From positions 62,001 through 126,000 of the forward strand of contig JAIWNI010000042.1 in NCBI GenBank assembly GCA_025331435.1: DNA of 64,000 nucleotides. Reading direction: 5' to 3'. The notes below the pieces were generated by a model. That model worked only from the letters and a program-made list of their open reading frames with translations. It made no database searches and was not told where the DNA came from. Each line of letters starts with the position of its first letter. Position 1 is the stretch's first letter. The translations under genes and the position numbers were made by a program. Source of the stretch: Choanephora cucurbitarum. Taxonomy: Eukaryota > Mucoromycota > Mucoromycetes > Mucorales > Choanephoraceae. Below are positions 51,851 through 62,706 of this stretch, one piece after another.

Positions 51851-52881
51851 CAGGTCCGTCTGTGTTGTAAGTTTGTGAGAGAGATATGCTGTTCAAAGCA
51901 AGAGAAAGAAAGAAAAAAAAAAGAAACGCAAATGAGTTTGAATGGTTCACTAGAGTTTTAAATAAACAACGTACAACACAATTGTTTCTAGAGACAAAGA
52001 GAAATCAAGTTTATAAAAGCAGCAGCTACTCCAACAACAGATGATGTGGTTTTTGTTCAAGAGAGAAAAAAAAAGAGCTTCTACATGTTATAGGGAAGCT
52101 GTATCAAAAATCTAAACATAATAGTCTTTGCCCAAATACAAAAAATAAAAACCAAAGATGCAGATGTACACTAACAATAAATGGAGAGCATAGACTAATT
52201 GGTAACAAGGAATTAATCTTTCTTTTGTATGCTTAAAAAGAAAAAAAGATAAAAGTAGTTTATTGAATAATTGTAAACACACAAGTGAGAAAGACATGAC
52301 GTTATGACAAATATATGTATTTATTTTTGTTTCTTGATACAAAGCTTTATAGAAGTAGATGAGCCTTTGGGAGTTTTTTTTTTTTTTTTCTTTGGTCAAA
52401 CTACCCCCCCCCCCCAAGATCTAAAGAGTCCCAATAATTCAAACAGTCCCAATGACCCCGACCGCCTACCTTGAACAGGACAAGAACCGCACAGCAATCA
52501 CCCCCACCGCAGAGAATGCTCTGACGAACAACCTACTACTACCGAATCCCCCCACATACCAAGCCTTCCGCATGGCGATTCTGTTTCCCCCCAGTCCCGC
52601 AGTATCTCCAGAAGCATAAGCACGGAAAAATCATAAAAAGTAGGCTTCAGAAGAAGACCATTGTGTCAGTCCTGGTAAACCAAGACAACAGAGAAACAAT
52701 ATATAGTGATACCAAACGAATAGACTGGCCAAACCAGTGAGAAATAACAGTATGTGGATACTATATAAAAAAAATAGTATGTGCATATACTATATGAATA
52801 ATATGTGCATATACTATATGAATAGTATGTGCATATATTATATGAATAGTATATGTGAGAAGGGGAGCTTTCGACTTACAC

Positions 52882-53502
52882 CACAAAGTGTCTGACAAGA
52901 AAGTGAGTACTTTGGAGATCAACCAGAGGCATCCAACTTGATATGAGAGAGACCCGCGTTCGTAGGCGCCGCCAGAGACATCCTCCTTGGTAGAGGCAAT
53001 CGCCGATTGGTTCAAGCCTGCCAAGATAGGACAGCCAGAGTCACCAGGACCGCCAGGATTACCAGGACCCTAACGTCTTGAGGTCGCAACCTTCCCTTTT
53101 GTTTGCTTCTTGTGGTGAAGGCGCGTGGGAGGCAAGTGGAAGGCAAGTGGGCTTTGGTTTTGACGCTTTGTTAGAGAGTTGCCCACTTGCCAGGGCTGAA
53201 AGGATTTCTTCTTTTTTTTCTTGTGACAAACATTTTTGCTTTGGTTGTTGAAATGCTTTGCTTGTGTTTGTGCTTGGTACCGTAGCATGAGTACTTGCTG
53301 AACACCACAACGTTCTTGTAGTAGACCAGTCTTGATTACAGTAAATGGTGGCCTAGACGCGCTTACTTGAAATGAGGCTTGCAAACCATGACAGGACAGA
53401 TTCTTGACTACTTTAATCGTTGGCTAACCAGAGTGAGCGATTTCCCCAGGTAAGATGAGGCAGTCTTGCACCAAGTAAGTGTTGTTTCTTGTTGGTTCAT
53501 AC
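52882..53502 (-). pseudogene. Coding remnant of unknown family in the right arm
   Basis: Identical inverted copy of the remnant at 45,630-46,250, with the same in-frame TAG, so the lesion is older than the arm duplication or was spread by conversion. Confidence 0.45.
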
Positions 53503-55455
53503 CTATACGAACAAGAAAAAAAAAGTCAATCAAATGAACAAAGTCAAAAGTTTATCAGTACTTACTTTAACATAGACGTGTTTCCTGACTTGAGTTCTTG
53601 ACATTTTTTTTTCTTTTAACCAGAGTCTTTGACTATTTTTTGGCTTGAGTTTTTGACATTTTTTTTCTGAGAGTTCTTGACATTTTTTTTCTGAGAGTTT
53701 TTAACATTTTTCTTTTGACCAGAGTTTTTGACTTGTTGTTTTGGTTTGTGTATGAAAATAAAATAGACTGAAAGAGAGATAAAGAAGAGAAGAAAAAAAA
53801 AAGAGAAAAGGAGCATGAGAAAAACTCACGTACTTAAGAAAAAAAAAAGATAGGGGTATTGGTTAGTTGATCAAAGGAAAAGACTGATCCTATGGTGATT
53901 TCAGCTGACTTGTGTCACCATGATTCCTTCTTTTACTTTCACCTCTCTAAAAACTATTTTCTTTCATTTTGTATGAATCCTATATTCTTTGTCGTTTTGT
54001 AGAAGGTGTAAACTGTATATTCTATATGGCAACTGCTAGAATCTTTGGCGACCACACTCCACCTCAGTTTACTAACTCGTCTCTCCCCCCCCCCAACCGC
54101 GGCACTATCGCCTAAAAAAGTATCTCTCGAAGGGTCTCTAAGGATCGTTTGTTTGTATTATTACATAAGGATTACACTTTACTAACATTAAAAAAGAATA
54201 CTACTGCTTTCTATACCCTTGAACCTCTTTTCTACCTACTAGAAGCTTTATCCTCAGGCAATTCAGTTCTGAACATACGCTCGAATTTACTCCTGTGTCT
54301 ACAAAGTGATAAAGTACATCTACTATTGCTAAAGATAAATAACTATTCGATTTTTCTAAAATTGGTCATTTATTGTTTAGATCCCATGAAAATTGATTTT
54401 TCATGTGATTTGCTTTTCACTTTTAAAGCTCCATGTTATCTGTTGTCTAGACCCGATTTCAATACTATCGCCTATCTCTCTCTCCTTTTTAGTACAGCGA
54501 TTTTTTTTTCTTTTGCAATATAGATAGTACAAAGATAAAACTCTATTATGATTTTAGGTTTACAATACCCATTAGACTTTCCTTTTATATCAAAGTGGGC
54601 AAACACATGAACTGCATGCCGTATGCATTATGATGCAGATACATGATAATAAACGGTCCTTCATCAACAAAATGAGAAGTGAAAAAAAAAAGAAAAAAAA
54701 AAGATGTAGGTGACGCCCTTAGATCGATCTTCTCATCGGTTTAGTTGTTCTGCAGCTGCATGAGCTATCTTACAAAGTCCAGCACGCTATGCTATAGTGA
54801 GGCTCATTAGAATCAGCTAGACTCAGTACTGTTAGCTGTCCTCTTGTGTCGTTCTTTGCAGGTTCTTGTATCATATCTGACTCTCCTCACCTCGATAGTT
54901 CTATTTTTTTTTAGGGAAAAATACTGAATTCTGATTGGCTTAAGAAACAGGAACCAGAAAAAAAAATATGGATACTGCTTTTGAATGCTTTATGCTTGCA
55001 TGAAAACCCAGCTGATTTATTGATCATGCGTACGATGAAAACAGCTTCCTTACCATGCCAATTCTAGATAGCTAGTTATTAAAGAAAGTAAAAGATCAAA
55101 GATAAAATAGTGGTGTTGATATGAAAAAGAAGTAATAAGATTATTGACATTTGACAGCTGCATTCATAAAAAAAAAAAAAGAGTGTGCCTAAAAAAAAGC
55201 GTACCTAAAAAAAAAGCGTGTTTTGATTTTTGGAGAAATCCAAGATTGGCAGAGAAAAAAAAAAAGAAGAGCGATTTTCGCATCGCGCCTTTTTTTTTTC
55301 CTCATGCAAAGAGCGTGTCTTTTTTCTTTTAGAAAAAGAAAAAAAAAGGCCAAAGATTGATTACCCCTTTTTTTTTTCTGACTACTCAAGATAAAGGGAA
55401 ATAAAAAGTGATGATAATCATAAAGTTATCTGACTATCAAACAAATGTCTAAAAG

Positions 55456-57010
55456 TTAAAGAGGAGTTTGGCTGTCAAAATAAAGTTGGCATTAATATAC
55501 ATTCCCTCTGCTTTCTTTTTTCTTTTTCCTTTACATTAAGCATACACTAGAACAAGATAATGATGCTAAACTCTGATTGGATAACTACTTTAGCCTTTTT
55601 TTTTGGCATTTATAACATGCGCGTTAAAATCTTTTTTTTTTCTTTTCTTTTCTTTACAAAAAAAAAGAATCAATTCATTTCTTGGCAAAGCATCACTTCA
55701 ATCATATCAAAAGCAAGTATCCAAGCAATCTTCTTTACTCAAAACGTTACTCACCATACTTCTTTTCTTTAATCTAGATTCTTCCAAGCTTACCAATACA
55801 CCCATTGTGAATGCGCCTACTTACTGTGTCTTTCAAGTCAAATCTCTTCTACTTTGGTTGTCTCCTATGAACTTGTACAGGTTGAGAACAAAGGCTGATG
55901 CTGCCTTTCACACTCCAATAGAGGCGAATTACTTGTCATAGGCTAGTCCCTTCTTCAGACGACTCCTCTGTTATCGATAGACCAGGAAGTACTCATAGTA
56001 AGGAAAGGCAAACAAGCGCCCTGGTCTGATAGCAATCCATGTGTGAGTACTTTGGGGTTGTGGATAGGGAAGTAGGTGCAGACATACTTGTACAATTCCC
56101 GTTAGCTGACTGATAAGTGTTTACCAGGAAGTGAGAAAGTGCGAACAGAACTAAGCTTTTTTTCTTTTAACAAGGAAAAAAGGCTTATCCTCTGCGTTCT
56201 CTTCCTTGTCTTGTCTGCCATGTGTTTCCGTTACTGATAAATATCTCAAGCTCTGTCTACAACTTTCTGTTTCTCGGTTCATGGCTATCTCTACTGCGTC
56301 TCTATTGCGTCTCTACTGTGTCTCTACTGTGTCTATACAAGCTACCTTTATTGTCTCTATAAAAGCTACTTCTCTTGCCTACTGTTTCTGCTACTATTAT
56401 GCCCAGCTACTATTACTATATTATTCTCTTATAACTGTATCCATTAATCACTTATTCTTATTGTGTCTATATCAATCACTTCATTTAAACTGTCACCATC
56501 TTCACTACTTGCCTAAACAAATAAATCGACTTCTTGCTGGCATTAAACCCTTACACAAAAATAAGCCTTTGACTTTATTCAAACTAAATAATGAAACCAG
56601 AGAATGATAAAATAGTGACCTTTGAGATGCTACATATCATATCAACATCATTCCTTTTGATCTACATAAACCAAAGCATTCATAGTTTTCTTTTTGTTTA
56701 GACGCGTACTTCAAAATGCTCACAACTCAAAAAAAGAAAAAAAAAACTTATCATCTCAACGGTTGTTATGATTTGCAAAATAAGCAACTAATTATTAATA
56801 ATCTTAGATATCAAAGAAAGGCTACCTAGAAAAAAAAAGATGAAATTCATCACTTTTGAACACCTAAAAATAAGCTTCTATCTCTCACTCTGCTTTTTTT
56901 TCCATCATCAATTGTAATACAAACGAGTGTTTCTTGTATTGTCTCAAATGCCTGTATCAGCAGTAAAGTCTATTTTATTCATGCATTTTGACAGATAAAC
57001 TCCTCTTTAA
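55456..57010 (-). mobile_element. TTAA-bounded element with terminal inverted repeats, right copy
   Basis: Inverted copy of the element at 42,120-43,675, with the same two TIR mismatches. It was carried along in the arm duplication rather than inserted independently, since the sequence beyond its inner end is also shared for 3.5 kb. Confidence 0.6.
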
Positions 57011-57137
57011 TAAAATTAAAATAAAATCATAATTTCTATGGTCTCACTCAATTCTACGAGAATTTCATTCGATCTTGAATAAGATAAAAAAAGAAACTAT
57101 ACAACAAAAACAAGCTATACATACAAATAAATATTCC

Positions 57138-58376
57138 TCAAGACAGGACTCGCATGGCCATTTCGAAGCTAAACAAAATGAGTGGATTAGGAACAGGTCT
57201 CTTCTCTTTTCTTATCAACACTCACCCCATAAATGTAACTGCATTGACAGGTGCTGCACGAAGTCAACAAGGTCCAATACCTCTAAAGAAGCCAGCAACT
57301 CCTTCCTTTGCAGAAGTCTTGCGGGCACAATCTAAAGCTGAGTTATACTGTCTTGTTTCAGAGGTGAATCCATCTATCTGTAACTTGGATTTGATAGCAT
57401 CCATGGGGTGGATAGTAAGTCACATAGCGTAACTAGCAGCAGCATCAAAGGCACACACTTTCCAAGTAGGCAAATCAGAACGCTTTTTCAAGTTGTTACT
57501 CTTCATTGCCTCCTGAACAAGATATTCATAAGCCAAGAAATAAGCACCATAGCCTTGGAGTTCACAGGCCATAGTGATTCCATGGCCTCTGTAGATACCA
57601 GATAAACCATGAGAACGGTAGATTTGGCGGATACAATCAATAGGCCCGTTAAATCCTGTACCTGTCTGTACTTGAAGTCGAGTACGGATATGCTCTACAG
57701 GGCCAGATACAAACGAGTTGGCTACACCACTTGCTGCACCAGCCAGATAAAGCTGACTGTTACTGAGTTGCCCTTGTATGCTGTTTTTGCTGTTGAAATG
57801 GCGTTTCATGGCTTCAAGTACAACAAATTGAATAGACACACAGGCACCAATTCCCACTAAAGGTGTCATTGTACCCTTTGAGACATGTCAAGTTCCGAGC
57901 ATGCACCTTATCCTCCTGCTCTTACCTTATAGAATCCAGTAAATCCTTCTATTGAGCGAGTCTTCTGCACACAGTCCATCATGCCTGAATATAAGGGATT
58001 GGTAGATGATTGTGTTTGTAGGCGCTAATCATTTTTTGAACAAATCAACATCATTTGATTTAAGATTCAGAATCTCTTTTTTTTTTTTCTTGATTTGTAC
58101 TTACGACTTTCACCGTGTCAAATGGCTAAGAAAAATAGATGTAGATAACAAAAAGATTATATGTGCGCATGTAAAGCATGAAGTATATCAATTATCTACC
58201 TGACTAGCAAGCACTTGAGCGATACCACCTACAGTACCACTTAAACAATCCTTTACAGCTTGAGACATACTAGATAGAAATATGTATGAGTTTCAATTTA
58301 CATTGATCTGATCCTCTATTCATTACCCAGGTTTGACGTCGACAATGTCAACAGTTTCTGCAGCCAAGGAAGACAT
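57138..58376 (-). pseudogene. Mitochondrial carrier family protein with two premature stops
   Basis: Solute carrier of the inner mitochondrial membrane (SLC25). Start MSSLAAETVDIVDVKPG at 58376; exons join to QPFDTVKVRLQ (first signature P-x-D-x-x-K), then SGPVEHIRTRLQ (second), and HPMDAIKSKLQ (third). The six-helix, three-repeat layout is complete in sequence, but the frame has TGA at 57420-57422 (in ASYAM*LTIHP, where the family has Trp) and again at 57264-57266 (GIGPC*LRAAP). After a final intron the original end would be at 57138. If translated as is, the protein stops before the third repeat and could not form a carrier. The general type resembles Ymc1/Crc1-like carriers; substrate unknown. 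It lies directly outside the right palindrome arm. Confidence 0.75.
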
Positions 58377-59936
58377 GATAAGAGGCAAAAGAAAGATTAA
58401 TTGATGAAGAGAAAGAAAAGAAATGAAAATAGGCACAGACAAAAAAAAAGAGTTCGATTTATACCAAAAAGGAGATTTGCGCTAAGTTTAAAAACAACAC
58501 AAACGAAATTTAAGAATTTCAGGTCATGAATTCCATATACACATGCATTAAACTTACCTTGGTACCTTTGAGCCCTAAATGCCAAACATGTATTAAGCTT
58601 TTGGATCTCTTTACGCTTGAATAGGCCAAGTTTTTCTTTCTTTAAAGTATGAGGGACAAGTATGGTTTTTATTTTCTTCCTAAGCATTGCTTAACGCCTA
58701 AAGGATTTCTTTGTTACGAATTTCAATATGATTTTTGAAATAAATTACTGTTTGAAAGAAAACCTAAGCAGACATAATTGAAGTAAAGGTAAGCTCTATC
58801 TTATGACTCAAATTTCTTTTTGATTCTCCTAAAGAAGCAAATCACAATTAAGCGCTTACAAGAGGTTCACTATTAGTTGTAATTCATGATCATCCTATTC
58901 ACAAATTGATTGAGCTGAGCTACTAAAATATCTTTGTTGAAGACACTGAAACCTATAGAGGCTCAGTTCAACAACTACTTAGATATCGGGCAACATTCGG
59001 TTCTTCTGACCACAAGTCTCATTGGAATAAACTTGCATATTTATCTTCTGTTATACTTAGAATCTTATCAAGATAATAATGATTGATACACATGTATCCT
59101 TTGCTCAGAAGCCCAAGGCCCGCTTCGGCTTGTGTTTTTTCTAGCAACATAACAGCAAATACAGTCAGACAATTAGAGCTCGAATGCAGTACAAAGTTTT
59201 CAGCTGCTTGTTGAATTTACACGACATTATTTCGTACTAACTCCAACAACATGATTGGATCCAAGATACCTCAGAGTATGGAGGCCTAGAAGTAGACACT
59301 GTTGAATCCGTAAAAAAAAAAGGTAAACAAATATGAAAACTTTCTGCTGCCAAAGCTATCCTCATTTGCTTGATCGCGTGTAAGAGGGTTCAAGGCCATC
59401 TATTGCTTTGTAGATCCTAAATTAGCACAGCTTCGAAGTAAATTTCTTTATCATTAGAAATAGTTTTTCTTTTGAGAAAAGCAAACAAGATTCCAACAGT
59501 TGATACTAAAGGCTGGTTATTTAGTCAAAAGCGGAACAACTGTAAGAACAACGCGCTGTAGCCAGTGCTTTCAAGCGTGAATAAACAGAACGTCTAGTGC
59601 CTTTTGAGACTTGCTGAATTATCAAACTCAACAATCATCCGTGTGTTCAATTGTTGGCTTGCACTGGCTTAAGGCATGCTCTAGAACCTCATAGACATAG
59701 AAGGAGCTAGTTTTATTCTACACCAGAAGGCAATAAAAAGTTCATGTTGATATCAAATCTTGGGCTCAGTCTTTCTTTGCTATGCCAGCTAAACTCCTCT
59801 TCAATTTGTTTGTCAGCCAGAAAAGCTTAAAATGTTTGCTTAAACAATGATAGTGTTGTAGATTCAGTTACAAGTATATATTTTTTATTATTATTACAAT
59901 TGCTATATACACACAAATGTCAATAAGAATATTTGC
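58377..59936. other. Intergenic region
   Basis: No supported gene. A sequence at about 59,790 (GCTAAACTCCTCTTCAAT) resembles one end of the TTAA element in the palindrome arms, but I find no partner end nearby, so it may be a solo relic. Confidence 0.45.
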
Positions 59937-62706
59937 TCACCAAAGATGACATTTCTCTTTCTTGTTCATAGGGGAGTCTGCAGGACAGTTAAATGCAGCT
60001 GCAAAGTTTTCATTGTTTCGAACAACAGGATTTGTACGAGCAAAGAAAGGAGCATGAGGATCAGTATCCTTTTGAAAAGAACAATTAGATTCAAACCCAT
60101 TAAGATTGATACCATCTACTTACATAAGCATTTGCATGATTTGGGGGAATACTTTCACAATGGAATAAACCGAAACTAATGTATAGCATCTGTTCAGCAG
60201 TCAAATGCTCCAATCCAGGCAGAGAAGGTTCAGGTTGGCCATTGCGCTCCTTGTCGATGTATTTCTTATAAGCATCAACCGCAGTAGATAGGCCTCCGAT
60301 ATCAGCAATGTTTTCACCCAATGTTCTCTAATTAAGGAGGTCATTAGTTTTATACTGTTGGAATCGAGAGAGAAAAAGAAAAAGACTTACTAGGCCATCA
60401 ACATAAACAGTTTTGCCTTCCTCTCCTGCAATAGAAACAGTTGAGTATTCATCAATAAAGCATTGTTGTCTTTCTTCATATTCCTTTGTAGCTTGAGGAG
60501 TCCACCAATTATGTAAATGACCAGTTCCATTAAAGCGCTTTCCTACATTATCAAGGCCATGCTATTTTTTGGTGTCAACATTTGGCTTCGTCTTTTGTGC
60601 AAAAAGCTCTTATTGGTTTTTTGCTTACCACAAACTCATGAGCGACAATAGAACCAAGATTACCGAAATTAAGATACTCTGGGAAATCAACATCGTACAT
60701 AGGTTTTCGCAGAATACCCAAAAGTATACCAATCTATCACAACCAAGAGGGGAATGATTAGTTTTCTTAAAAAAAAAAGCAAAGCCTGATATCTGTCACT
60801 TACCGAGTTACTGTTTCTCATATATGCAGCATTGACAAAGTCTGGTGAAATCAAAAGATCCCAAATTCTTAGTACATAGTCTGCAGAAACATCCTTCCAT
60901 ATTCTTCTGCTATAATGAGATAGAGCAGATTTTTTGGCATGGTAGTAACTTCTAGTATCAATAGTTTGATTGCCATAATATTGCTTGACTGAAGTAGGAT
61001 TTCGCCAATCAGGATCAGATACACTGTAAGCTACATCGGTCTCTGCAAGTTCCATCTAAATACCAGACATGATTAGCTCAGTAGAAATTGATTTAAAAGT
61101 GAAAGCAACGTTCTAACCTTATTGATTGCAGCTTGCTTTGTCTCATCGTCCAACCAGCTACTGTTTGAGATACGATCTATCAGAGATTCTCTAAACACCT
61201 CTACAAATTTCACAACCCTTTCTCTGTCATTGTCATCACCAAATGTCTCCAATCCGAAATATCGACTAAGTCCGTAAGCAAAATACTGACTGGTATCCGA
61301 AGAGCATTGGCTTTTCATCAGAGCAATAGTAGTGTTTGATACAGTAGCATTGTGTTGTTGTGCTGCAGTATTGTTGGAAAGTTCAGCTAACAGATCAGGT
61401 GCAAAATGATCGTACTTGTCGACGATATATTGTACAACCAAGAAATCTTGAATAGACTTTTCGGATTCAGTGGAAAGCATACGATTGACATCTTCCAGAT
61501 AAGGCACAGATGTTCTAAAATGAAGACCTCCGACAGCATCTGCTTCAAGTCCTTCTGAAAGAGTGACCAAGAGGGTAGAGAGATCTACTTCTAGCAAAGC
61601 TTGCTGAACTGCATCAAAGGAGACTGATGCATTATCCATCAGACCTTGAGCACTAGAGATAAAGTTAGATTGGCTGTTTTTGGTGCTTTCATTATGTGCA
61701 TTACCTGAGATCGAATTGATCTAAAGTCCTGTTGTGAATATCTCTGATGAAACTAACTATCTTTTCATGGTTGTCTGCAGCTGAAGAAATTGTACTGTTG
61801 GACCACAATTCAAGCCCGCTACGCTGACTTGCTTCAATCACCATTTGAGCATTTGGATCGTCTGCTTTTGGTTGGCCAACTACTTGGAGAAGAAGAGAAA
61901 CGATGGCTTCGCGGTTATAAGTATACTGTGCGAGACTCCTAGGGTTTGCAATGACTATTTCACGTTTGTTGTGATCTCTAAAGGAAATAGATGGTGATAT
62001 CTCGAAAGGAAGAATGCTTATTGATTGTTCGGTAAAGAAGGCCATTGCACGGGCAAATTGACTCTTTGTTGCATTCAAAGGAATGACTTGCTTCTGCAGC
62101 ATCACAATATCTTCAAAGATAGGTGTGAATTGATTGGATTGATAGAGATTGATGTCTTTACAGACATTGTAATAGCTCTTATAAAATTCAAAGTTGGCTT
62201 TGTCTAGCTCGTCTTGATCCTCCAGATGAAACCCAGTTGCATTTGACTTGATGCCCTGTCTAAAATCTTCATATGTCCCATCTATGATTTGCATTTGCCT
62301 CATTTTGTTTTCAACAGTAAATAGATTATACTCAGTTGTCACTAAATTTTTATAAGATCAGTAATTGTCAAAGCTTTCATAACTGCTATATTCACTTACT
62401 TATCCCGTTATCATAGTTCTCTTTGACAGCAGGAGAATTGACCCAACTTCCACCTGTACGAAAAAAAAAAAAGAATGTGAATTAGTCAATTGAAACTATA
62501 ACAATTTAAAGTTAAATCAAAGTACATGTATATTGATAGAAATCTGAACAAGGATCAACTGTCAAATTAACGTGAGCCAAGATGTATTCACTTGCAGCAA
62601 TACAAGCTGTCGTATTACAGACATTGCTTGAGAGGGAAGGAGCTCTTGCAAAAACGTTCAGAGGAGGCATATTGAATAACCTACTCCATGCTTCAAACTT
62701 GGCCTA
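59937..62706 (-). CDS. M13 family zinc metallopeptidase (neprilysin/ECE-like)
   Basis: About nine exons give roughly 690 residues. The N-terminal ectodomain start has the family's cysteines (VCNTTACIAASEYIL, VDPCSDFYQYTC). The substrate-binding motif reads NAAY (usual NAFY). The zinc site HEFVH is formed by splicing across the intron near 60,563-60,630, the third ligand is in GENIADIGG, DPHAP matches the late catalytic His region, and the chain ends KCHLW with TGA, the conserved Cys-x-x-Trp C-terminus. Such enzymes cleave peptides outside the cell or in the secretory lumen. I find no convincing signal anchor: the 5' end is uncertain, with in-frame ATG at about 62,670 and open sequence (AKFEAWSRLFNMPP) back to an acceptor near 62,706, while upstream sequence holds a stop. 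Confidence 0.9.

Larger units (their letters stand above)
51971..57027 (-). repeat. Right arm of giant inverted repeat
   Basis: Reverse-complement copy of the left arm, inner edge at 51,971 and outer edge at about 57,014-57,027. Unique sequence lies on both sides: the Ral-GAP-like remnant inside and the mitochondrial carrier pseudogene outside, whose 3' end (57,138) is only about 110 bp away. The near identity means the copies are young or are kept alike by gene conversion. Confidence 0.97.

Noticed and set aside
42093..57027. Sex locus or rDNA palindrome
   Set aside because: No HMG-domain gene, no TptA or RnhA neighbours and no rRNA sequence were seen in or around the arms.
47407..57422. 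Stop-codon reassignment as an explanation for the in-frame stops
   Set aside because: TAA, TAG and TGA all occur as lesions, and intact genes use each as a normal end (FAB1 TAG, FAR fusion TAA, M13 peptidase TGA), so recoding is not needed.
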